This document shows positions 1-4,775 of a DNA stretch of 5,027 bases, piece by piece. The DNA comes from an uncultured bacterium. GTDB lineage: Bacteria > Eisenbacteria > RBG-16-71-46 > CAIMUX01. The stretch is from NCBI GenBank assembly GCA_946886185.1, contig CAMPIC010000276.1, positions 1 to 5,027 of the forward strand, given 5' to 3'. Both the position numbers and the translations under genes were made by a program. Positions within the stretch are counted from its first letter, which is position 1, and each line of letters begins with the position of its first letter. The notes under the pieces were generated by a model. It saw only the letters and a program-made list of their open reading frames with translations, was not told the origin of the DNA and did not search any database.

Positions 1-550
1 GGATCTTCGCGTCCCGGATCTTTGCCTTGGCGCGCACGATCCGCTGCGCGATGGTGGGAGGCCGGCTCAAGAACGCGTGTGCGATCTCCTCCGTCGTCAA
101 GCCGCAGAGCTCGCGCAAGGTGAGTGCGACTTGCGCGTCCGCCGTGAGCGCGGGGTGGCAGCAGGTGAAGATCAGGCGAAGCCGGTCATCATCCAACTCT
201 GCGGGCGCACGAAACGTTTCGTGAAGTGTCTCCGCGTCCAGGTCCATATGGAAGCGATCCGCATGAAGACGATCAGCAACGTGGGAGATCGATCTGTCGA
301 AGCGGGCGCGCCGCCGCAGGCTGTCGATCGCCCGGAACCGGCCGGAGGAAACGAGCCAAGCCACCGGATTTGCCGGCACTCCGTCCTCGAACCAACGACG
401 GAGCGCGACCGCGAACGCGTCATGCAGCGCCTCCTCGGCGAGATCGAAGTCGCCCAGCAGGCGAATGAGGGTCGCGAGGACCCGTCGAGAGTCGTTGCGG
501 TAGATTTCCTCCACCGCAGCCGGTATCGACTGGTCCTCGTGCTCCTGCAT
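1..550 (-). CDS. ECF sigma factor, ECF42-like (DUF6596 type), 3' end beyond the window
   Basis: RNA polymerase sigma factor of the extracytoplasmic-function class. The visible 183 residues, read from the ATG at 548-550, contain region 2 at about residues 10-80 (AVEEIYRNDSRR, LLGDFDLAEEALHDAF, NPVAWLVSSGRFRAIDSLRRR). Region 4 is at about 118-175 (DDDRLRLIFTCCHPAL, LTLRELCGLTTEEIAHAFL, TIAQRIVRAKAKI), with the last part forming the DNA-binding helix-turn-helix. The TCCHPAL segment and the downstream DGPF partner are hallmarks of ECF42. Members of that group carry a long C-terminal extension, which here would lie beyond the left edge. No stop occurs before base 1. The chosen start gives the usual short N-terminus and has a weak AGG five bases upstream. 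An in-frame ATG at 632-634 would add 28 residues rich in Ala, Thr and Pro but has no good ribosome site. Probably transcribed with the DGPF gene 142 bp upstream. Confidence 0.9.
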   Translation of the reverse strand, partial: MQEHEDQSIPAAVEEIYRNDSRRVLATLIRLLGDFDLAEEALHDAFAVALRRWFEDGVPANPVAWLVSSGRFRAIDSLRRRARFDRSISHVADRLHADRFHMDLDAETLHETFRAPAELDDDRLRLIFTCCHPALTADAQVALTLRELCGLTTEEIAHAFLSRPPTIAQRIVRAKAKIRDAKI

Positions 551-589
551 CACGGCCTGCGCGGGTTCATGCGTCGCCGCGGGTTCAGT

Positions 590-736
590 GGATGCATCCC
601 CCGCAACGGACCGCGTCGCAACTTGTCTCCTCATCCGCCAGTATCGGTTTCCGTCATCCAGGGTGGCTGGTGAACTTGCCTGCGGCGTCCAGCTACGGAT
701 GCATCCGCTCCATCACGGGTCGGACTTCGATGCATC
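590..736. repeat. Three copies of the palindrome GATGCATC around the DGPF/sigma junction
   Basis: GATGCATC occurs at 591-598 (within GGATGCATCC), 698-705 (within the 12-bp palindrome CGGATGCATCCG at 696-707) and 729-736. I noticed no further copy elsewhere in the window. The first is upstream of the preferred sigma start, the second spans the DGPF stop region, and the third sits in the loop and arm of the 714-745 inverted repeat. Confidence 0.5.
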
Positions 737-1049
737 CGACCCGTGCACCCGGAATGCGGCTCGCGACCTGGATCGCCTCGTTCAGGTCCCGCGCCTCGAT
801 CAGGTAATAGCCTCCGAGCTGCTCCTTGGTCTCCGCATAGGGACCATCCGTAGTGGAAAGTTGCCCTTCGCGGATCCGCACCGTGGTCGCCGTGTGGGAC
901 GGCTGCAGCCGGGCGGCTCCCAGGTAATGGCCGCTCTCCTGGACGCTCCCGGTGAACTGCATGTATGCCGCCAGCATCTGGTCCAGCTCGTCCTTGGGCA
1001 TCTTCTCCCAGATCTTGGGATTCGAGTAGATCAGGCACAGGTACTTCAT
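693..1049 (-). CDS. YCII/DGPF-domain protein, partner of the ECF42 sigma factor
   Basis: Small 118-residue protein of the YCII-related (PF03795) superfamily, a dimeric alpha-beta barrel fold. It starts MKYLCLIYSNPKIW and carries the diagnostic DGPYAETKEQLGGYYLIE block at residues 68-85, followed by the usual DLNEAIQVASRIPGA segment and a C-terminal VRPV. The length is normal for the family. A very strong Shine-Dalgarno (GGAGGAGG) lies four bases before the ATG and fixes the start; the reading frame stays open far upstream, but that extension is antisense to the metallopeptidase gene. In many bacteria genes of this type sit next to ECF42 sigma factors, as here, and are thought to be targets of or accessories to the sigma factor. 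The biochemical role is not established. Its last 60 bases hold a 12-bp palindrome and an 11-bp inverted repeat. Confidence 0.93.
   Translation of the reverse strand: MKYLCLIYSNPKIWEKMPKDELDQMLAAYMQFTGSVQESGHYLGAARLQPSHTATTVRIREGQLSTTDGPYAETKEQLGGYYLIEARDLNEAIQVASRIPGARVGCIEVRPVMERMHP
714..745. repeat. 11-bp perfect inverted repeat with 10-base loop
   Basis: CACGGGTCGGA (714-724) and TCCGACCCGTG (735-745) are exact reverse complements separated by ten bases. It lies inside the last codons of the DGPF gene and would form a stable hairpin in that mRNA about 20 bases before the stop codon. No U-tract follows, so termination is not indicated; an mRNA-stability or attenuation role between the DGPF and sigma cistrons is possible. 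Confidence 0.55.
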
Positions 1050-1082
1050 GGTTCCTCCTCCGAAATATTCGAGAGATCGTGA

Positions 1083-1331
1083 CGCCCAGTAGTCGATCGG
1101 AAGAGCCCGGAGTCGACAGCCGTCCCGACAAAAGACACAGAAATCCTCTTCACCAGAAGGGTCATTGTCCGTCGCGGCCCCGCGGCCGCGCAGCCGACGG
1201 ATGTTCGTACGGTCCAGACCGCTCTCAACGAGATTGCTCCGGGCGATGGGGGAGCGGATCCGCCGCTGAAGGTCGACGGGCTCTGTTGGGGCAAGACCGT
1301 CGGCGCGATCCATCGATTTCAGAAGGGCTTC
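1083..1331 (+). other. In-frame upstream coding extension with peptidoglycan-binding-like domain, no canonical start
   Basis: This stretch is in the same frame as, and continuous with, the metallopeptidase gene. It is open from just after the TGA at 1080-1082. Its translation contains a peptidoglycan-binding domain 1-like pattern (PF01471 type): DVRTVQTALNEI from base 1200, then LKVDGLCWGKTVGAIHRFQ at 1266-1322, finishing past the ATG with RVDPNGRTLSEIN (1350-1388). The conserved VDG...GKT...FQ core leaves little doubt that it is or was coding. No ATG, GTG or TTG codon occurs in frame before 1332. ATC (1143) and ATT (1164) are the only near-start codons close to the expected N-terminus; ATT has an AGAAGG only three bases away. 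Possible readings are a rare start codon, a decayed 5' end, or a sequence error. The first part overlaps the divergent promoter at 1092-1118. Confidence 0.6.
1092..1118 (-). promoter_or_regulatory. Predicted ECF42-type promoter for the DGPF/sigma unit
   Basis: On the minus strand TGTCGA (1118-1113) is followed after exactly 17 bases by CGAC (1095-1092). From memory, ECF42 target promoters have TGTCGA at -35 and CGA/TC at -10. The spacing is right for an ECF promoter. Transcription would start near 1086, giving a leader of about 36 bases that includes the strong ribosome site of the DGPF gene. I checked three other TGTCGA hexamers by eye (near 295, 321 and 4927) and none has a CGAC-like element at this distance. 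Inferred from sequence only; it implies autoregulation by the sigma factor encoded downstream. Confidence 0.55.
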
Positions 1332-2168
1332 ATGAAGTGGCCCGATGACCGAGTGGATCCCAATGGAAGGACGCTCTCCGAGATCAACGCGCGTCGCTCC
1401 GCCCCGAGCCCGTATGCGGTCGCCGCCTCGGGGTCGATCGCCTCTTCGGTCGGGCCAATCGATACACTTGGACCCAACCCCTATCTCGTGCCGCTTTTGA
1501 TCGCACTCGTTCCGGAAGCACGCATCTGGGTGCAGAAGTCGATCTACAACCTGGACCAGGCCTCGGGATACTTCAATTCCCCATTGCCGGGACGAGGCGG
1601 CGCGGTCCTGCCCATCGCCGTCAGGCGTCTCAAAAGGCACTTCAAGCTCGACGAGCACCCGCACCGACGGAAGGCGTTCCATCTCATCCAAATGCATTTT
1701 CATCGCATGCGGCAATGGTTGTTGCCGGGGGACAACACCTACAGCCAATACCTTGCCGTCTTCGAACCGAACCCTTTCCCGACGCTGGAGAATCGCTACC
1801 TCGGATATACATGGCCGTCCGGTTACCAGCAGAAGGGGACCAAGGAACCCTCGCTCAGGATCCGAATGGACCGAATCTATGTGTCCGAGCGAGTCGTTCA
1901 CGGACACCGGCACCAGATCATCATGCTGATGATCCATGAGCTCGCTCACTTCGTCAGCGATTCGGGCTCCGGCCAGAGCATCATGGACTTTGGGTACGGT
2001 TGGATCACGGACAAACGGATGAAGCAGGTGCCCGCATATCATCGAGTGAGAACGGCCGCCTGCTATGAGAACTTTGCCCTGTCCTGTTTCTACCAGACTC
2101 AAGATGATGCGGAAACGACCCCGATCCCCGCTCATCCTGGCGTCGCGCCGCTCGCTCGAGCGAGCTGA
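1332..2168 (+). CDS. Aspzincin-like (M35-type) zinc metallopeptidase with partial peptidoglycan-binding domain
   Basis: Putative zinc-dependent endopeptidase. Numbered from the first ATG (278 residues), HELAH at 202-206 is the HExxH zinc and catalytic motif. DFGYG at 219-223 matches the aspzincin DxxYG element, whose Asp is the third zinc ligand. ACYENFALSCF at 243-253 resembles the conserved NADSYxxFA-like block after the active site in lysine-specific/M35-like peptidases. A helical region at about 55-130 precedes it, as in that family. Residues 1-19 are the end of a peptidoglycan-binding-like domain that continues in frame upstream, so this ATG may not be the native start; it does have a plausible Shine-Dalgarno (AGAAGG, 5-base spacing). 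No signal peptide or membrane segment is visible. A cell-wall or secreted substrate is inferred from the domain pairing only. The gene is divergent from the DGPF unit and convergent with the Asp-box gene. The family assignment rests on motifs, not on a search. Confidence 0.72.
   Translation: MKWPDDRVDPNGRTLSEINARRSAPSPYAVAASGSIASSVGPIDTLGPNPYLVPLLIALVPEARIWVQKSIYNLDQASGYFNSPLPGRGGAVLPIAVRRLKRHFKLDEHPHRRKAFHLIQMHFHRMRQWLLPGDNTYSQYLAVFEPNPFPTLENRYLGYTWPSGYQQKGTKEPSLRIRMDRIYVSERVVHGHRHQIIMLMIHELAHFVSDSGSGQSIMDFGYGWITDKRMKQVPAYHRVRTAACYENFALSCFYQTQDDAETTPIPAHPGVAPLARAS
2150..2165. repeat. 16-bp perfect palindrome at the 3' end of the metallopeptidase gene
   Basis: GCTCGCTCGAGCGAGC is identical to its reverse complement and ends directly before the TGA stop at 2166-2168. 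As RNA it could form a six-pair GC stem with a UCGA loop on either strand. There is no T-run on either side, so a classical intrinsic terminator is not supported. The 108 bp that follow, up to the convergent gene, show no clearer terminator. Confidence 0.5.
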
Positions 2169-2276
2169 TCGGAGGAGATGCGATCGGTCCGCAGAGTCGC
2201 CTCGGGATGCAGCTCGGTGTGGAACGTCCGGCGCGAAGCTGGATGTGGAGACTGAGCCACCTCGGACTCCGGTGAA

Positions 2277-3563
2277 TCACCGCACGACGAGGAAGCGAAT
2301 CGTCCCCGAAGACGCGCCATGAGCAGAAATGATTCGTCCCCAATAGGAACCCGATGCGACGGGCCGGCCATCGGTGTCCAATCCATCCCAGGAGATGACC
2401 TGCGGTCCCGCTCCGGCATACGGCAAAACGATCTCCCTTACGAGCCGGCCGCCGAGGTCGAACAGATCGGCACGCACGCCGGCAGGTTCCGGGAGCCGGA
2501 ATGAGAAGGTAACCGCCCCGGTCGTAGGATTCGGATAGGCAGGAAGCAAGTCGATGGAAGCAACCGGCGGATCGAGCGAGTTCGCCGCGTCCTGGAACTT
2601 GTACACGCGCGTTCCCACAGCGTATGCAATGCCCGAGCTCAACGTTCGGATTCGATTGATCCTGGATCCGAACGAGTCCTCGACCCAAGTGGTGCCGCCG
2701 TCGGTGGTCATGAACGTCGGCGTGCCGCCGCCCACCCATCCGACTTGCTCGGAGATGAAGCCGATGCCCTGCTCGCGTGAATTGGGAGCGGGTTTCTCGA
2801 TCCAAGTCACGCCGCCGTCCGTCGTCGCGAGCACGCGCATGGGGCCGGAGCTGCGTTCGATCGACACATAGCCCACGGTCGGGGTCGGAAATGAAATCTT
2901 CCAGCACCACTCGCCGGTCATCGAGGAGGTGTGACGGACGATCCACGAGTCGCCGCCGTCCGTGGTTTCCAGGATGCGCGCGCGCCCGCTCGGATAGCTG
3001 GTCCCTCCGACCACGAACCCGTGCTCGGCGGTGGGGAAGTAGCAGTCGATCAAGTGGCCGGCATGCTCGGACAGATCGAGCGCGTTCCAACTCGCGCCTC
3101 CATCGGTGGTCTTGAGCATCCGGGCCGGACCGTCATAGCGGCCGGATGCGTAGATGACGTTCTCGTCCACCGCCCACATCGCGCAGATTCCGGGAGGGGA
3201 GTCGGCGGGCAGATTCGGCACCGGCGTCCAGGTCGCGCCGCCGTCGTACGTTTCGTACATGAGCTCGGACAGGTCTCCATAAAGATGCCCGAACCAACCC
3301 CGCATAGGTGTCGCGAAGGTGACGGAGCGGATGTACTCCTCGGTCCACTTCTGCATGTCCCACGTGCTCCCGCCGTCGCTGGTGTGCCAGACCTCGCCGC
3401 TGCCGTTGACGACCCAGCCGGTCGCTTCGTCGACGAACCACACATCCTCGTGACGTGCCTCGGCCACCGGTGCGCCGGGCAAGAATTGCCAGCCGGCCTG
3501 GTTCGTCGAGGCCGAGATCGAGGAAAGGGCCAGGGATGATGCGAAAATCAGAAGGAATCTCAT
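2277..3563 (-). CDS. Exported Asp-box (YCF48/BNR-like) beta-propeller protein with C-terminal FlgD-like sorting domain
   Basis: A 428-residue exported protein. Residues 1-18 (MRFLLIFASSLALSSISA) form a signal peptide. Six Asp-box motifs (S/T-x-D-G-G-x-S/T-W) have their Asp at residues 63, 107, 154, 202, 249 and 288, spaced 39-48 residues apart. This pattern indicates a six- or seven-bladed propeller of the photosystem-II-stability (YCF48) or BNR/sialidase-like type. No enzymatic residues can be assigned. Residues 339-428 (LLPAYPNPTTGAVTFSF, LFDLGGRLVREI, WDGLDTDGRPVASGSYWGRI, ending FLVVR) match FlgD-like Ig / type IX sorting domains that direct surface attachment or secretion. The start is chosen because it begins the signal peptide and has GGAG five to eight bases upstream; the frame stays open for 34 more codons without a leader-like sequence. 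Probably monocistronic, with a long 5' region. The substrate or ligand is unknown. Confidence 0.9.
   Translation of the reverse strand: MRFLLIFASSLALSSISASTNQAGWQFLPGAPVAEARHEDVWFVDEATGWVVNGSGEVWHTSDGGSTWDMQKWTEEYIRSVTFATPMRGWFGHLYGDLSELMYETYDGGATWTPVPNLPADSPPGICAMWAVDENVIYASGRYDGPARMLKTTDGGASWNALDLSEHAGHLIDCYFPTAEHGFVVGGTSYPSGRARILETTDGGDSWIVRHTSSMTGEWCWKISFPTPTVGYVSIERSSGPMRVLATTDGGVTWIEKPAPNSREQGIGFISEQVGWVGGGTPTFMTTDGGTTWVEDSFGSRINRIRTLSSGIAYAVGTRVYKFQDAANSLDPPVASIDLLPAYPNPTTGAVTFSFRLPEPAGVRADLFDLGGRLVREIVLPYAGAGPQVISWDGLDTDGRPVASGSYWGRIISAHGASSGTIRFLVVR
2685..3380 (-). repeat. Six Asp-box repeats within the propeller gene
   Basis: The plus strand shows recurring CCxxGTxxCGCCGCCGTC-like blocks, the complement of codons for TTDGGxTW. 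They occur six times at roughly 115-145 bp intervals (boxes SDGGSTW, YDGGATW, TDGGASW, TDGGDSW, TDGGVTW, TDGGTTW). The repeats are diverged outside the box, as expected for old propeller blades rather than a recent tandem duplication. Confidence 0.8.
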
Positions 3564-3693
3564 GTCTCTCCAAGTCTTGCTCTGAGGCAGTGCGATGGTA
3601 CGTCGAGTCCCGCCAGACCACGATCGAACGAGCGCGGTGGAGCGCCAGCCCGAAAGTGGTTGCACGAATCACACCTTGGTTCGTGGACGATTC

Positions 3694-3722
3694 TTGTGGG
3701 GGACCTGCACCAAGATTATACT
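3694..3722 (+). promoter_or_regulatory. Possible plus-strand promoter overlapping the same AT island
   Basis: TTGTGG at 3694-3699 and TATACT at 3717-3722 are separated by exactly 17 bp. The -10 matches consensus at five of six positions and the -35 at three of six. It would transcribe toward the small open frame at 3834 and antisense into the methyltransferase gene. Weak, sequence-only evidence. Confidence 0.22.
3715..3720 (-). promoter_or_regulatory. Possible -10 box (TATAAT) for the propeller gene
   Basis: The minus strand reads TATAAT, a perfect consensus -10, in otherwise GC-rich DNA. It is the best promoter-like site upstream of the propeller gene. The -35 positions at 16-18 bp spacing (for example TGAGGA) match poorly. 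The implied leader is about 145 bases, longer than usual. Confidence 0.35.
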
Positions 3723-3833
3723 CTTCGGGTCCCCCCCTCCTCACGATCTCGCAAATCCCATTCCCGCTCCCGAAGCGCGACGTGACAGCCACTCCCGGTC
3801 CAGAAGCGCTTCGACCTCCTGTTGAAGCACAAG

Positions 3834-3905
3834 ATGACAATGTTCATCGAATCACTTGCCGGCACCAAGTACGAATCGATGGAACTGGACGCGTTGCTCA
3901 GTTGA
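3834..3905 (+). CDS. Tiny open frame or relic of a coding sequence
   Basis: A 23-residue frame, MTMFIESLAGTKYESMELDALLS, followed by TGA. The same frame is open back to 3786 and reads VQKRFDLLLKHK before the first ATG. The amino-acid composition looks protein-like and amphipathic, unlike the Arg/Pro/Ser-rich chance frames nearby, so it may be the C-terminal remnant of a lost gene or a short peptide gene. There is no clear ribosome site (only GAAG about six bases upstream) and no family was recognised. The nearest possible promoter is the island at 3694-3722. Confidence 0.2.
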   Translation: MTMFIESLAGTKYESMELDALLS

Positions 3906-3920
3906 GCCCCCTCACGCTCA

Positions 3921-4715
3921 TCATCGATCGGCGACGCGTCCGGGCGATCGAGATCGAAGGAGATAACCAGCGTCGGTCACTCGCTGCCGGTCCAGCCACA
4001 CCTGTTCGGGAAGTGACCAGCTATCCAACACTGCCCCTCCTGTCGCCCGAGCCCAATTCGCGCGTGCAAGGAACCATGCCGGGTAGGTCGCTCGATAGAT
4101 CCAAGGGGGCACGCGTTGGATGGTCAGACGATCGGACGTGCCCTCGATCAGGGGCAATCGATCCACGATCAGTAACGACACCTTCGACAGCAGAAGGCGA
4201 AGTGTGTCCCAAGGGCGCTCGACGTATTGCAGGCTGCCGCTGGCGATCCCGAGGTCGTAGTGGCGCCGGAGTCCCTCCGCTTCGTCGACGAAAGTGAGCT
4301 CATCCGATCGGAAGTCACGATTTCCGGCCTGAGCCATCGGTTTCGTCTCCCAGACCGTCCAGTCCAATCGGCGCGAAGTGGGAATTACGCTCCGGACGCC
4401 GAAGTAGTGGCGGCCAAGAGCACCCCCGAAGTCGAGCACGTGCGAGACTTCGGATGCTGGACTGCCGCGCTCGATGTTCTCGCATATCCGAAGCGTTGAC
4501 GGATGATTGTCGGGAACGCGACCGAGGTCCCGGATGAACTGCTCGGTCAACCGAATGTTGCGCGTCACGATGGCGCCCGCTTGATAGTCTCCGCCGGCTG
4601 CCGCGATCGCTTCATGCCAGGAGGAATAGTTTCCCCGAAAACCGTATGGATACAGTCCGAGCCGTCGCGCCAGAACGACGCCAGCGCTAACGCTATCCCT
4701 GAGAGCGTTCGACAT
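3921..4715 (-). CDS. SAM-dependent methyltransferase, TIGR04325 / LIC12133-like
   Basis: A 264-residue putative methyltransferase. The N-terminal GFRGNYSSWHEAIAAAGGDY (residues 25-44) is the family's characteristic opening. VLDFGGALGRHYF at 93-105 is the SAM-binding glycine loop. VWETKPM at 121-127 and DLGIASGSLQYVERPW at 154-169 correspond to the later Rossmann strands. LLIVDRLPLIEG at 181-192 and DRLTIQRVPPWIYRATYP at 195-212 match the conserved C-terminal half. The fold is class I methyltransferase; the substrate is unknown, but relatives usually lie in O-antigen or other surface-glycan clusters. The start at 4715 is preferred because GGAGG lies four bases upstream. An in-frame ATG at 4733 would add six residues but has no ribosome site. 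It follows the upstream partial gene by 60 bp on the same strand and is probably in its operon. Confidence 0.86.
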   Translation of the reverse strand: MSNALRDSVSAGVVLARRLGLYPYGFRGNYSSWHEAIAAAGGDYQAGAIVTRNIRLTEQFIRDLGRVPDNHPSTLRICENIERGSPASEVSHVLDFGGALGRHYFGVRSVIPTSRRLDWTVWETKPMAQAGNRDFRSDELTFVDEAEGLRRHYDLGIASGSLQYVERPWDTLRLLLSKVSLLIVDRLPLIEGTSDRLTIQRVPPWIYRATYPAWFLARANWARATGGAVLDSWSLPEQVWLDRQRVTDAGYLLRSRSPGRVADR

Positions 4716-4775
4716 GCGGCCTCCGCAGAGCATGCTTAGTCAGTGCCAACTCCAGCATGAGTGATGGGTCAGAGA

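Larger units (their letters stand above)
3564..3920. other. 357-bp region without a convincing gene
   Basis: This lies between the start of the propeller gene and the end of the methyltransferase gene. It holds one AT-rich island around 3710-3725 with promoter-like hexamers on both strands, a C-rich run at 3731-3737, a 10-bp palindrome GAAGCGCTTC at 3803-3812, and a very short open frame ending at 3905. Longer open frames crossing it are low-complexity Arg/Ser/Pro translations without domain signals. No tRNA-like or T-rich terminator structure was seen. Confidence 0.6.

Noticed and set aside
588..1082. Plus-strand frame of 164 codons in the same frame as the metallopeptidase and ending at its upstream TGA
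   Set aside because: It is antisense to the DGPF and sigma genes and has no protein-like motifs. It gives no support for stop readthrough into the peptidoglycan-binding region.
1095..1106. GATCGGAAGAGC, identical to the core of the Illumina TruSeq adapter, close to the start-less 5' end of the metallopeptidase frame
   Set aside because: The flanking bases do not continue the adapter on either side (C instead of A before it, CCGG after it), and the promoter spacing across it is intact. Most likely chance, though a read-level check would be cheap.
693..2135. A 480-codon open frame on the minus strand spanning the DGPF gene and the metallopeptidase region
   Set aside because: Only its last 118 codons are the DGPF gene. 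The rest is antisense to the motif-bearing metallopeptidase frame and shows no domain signal; long chance frames are expected at this GC content.
3133..3840. Minus-strand frame of 235 codons across the start of the propeller gene
   Set aside because: It overlaps the propeller gene in another frame and is Arg/Gly-rich without motifs; it is a shadow of the repeat codons.
3893..3920. GCTCAGTTGAGC inverted repeat just downstream of the methyltransferase stop as a terminator
   Set aside because: The arms are only five bases with a two-base centre, and there is no T-run on the transcribed side.
3455..4297. Plus-strand frame of 280 codons covering the non-coding gap and part of the methyltransferase gene
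   Set aside because: Low-complexity Arg/Ser/Pro translation antisense to a well-supported methyltransferase, with no domain or good ribosome site.
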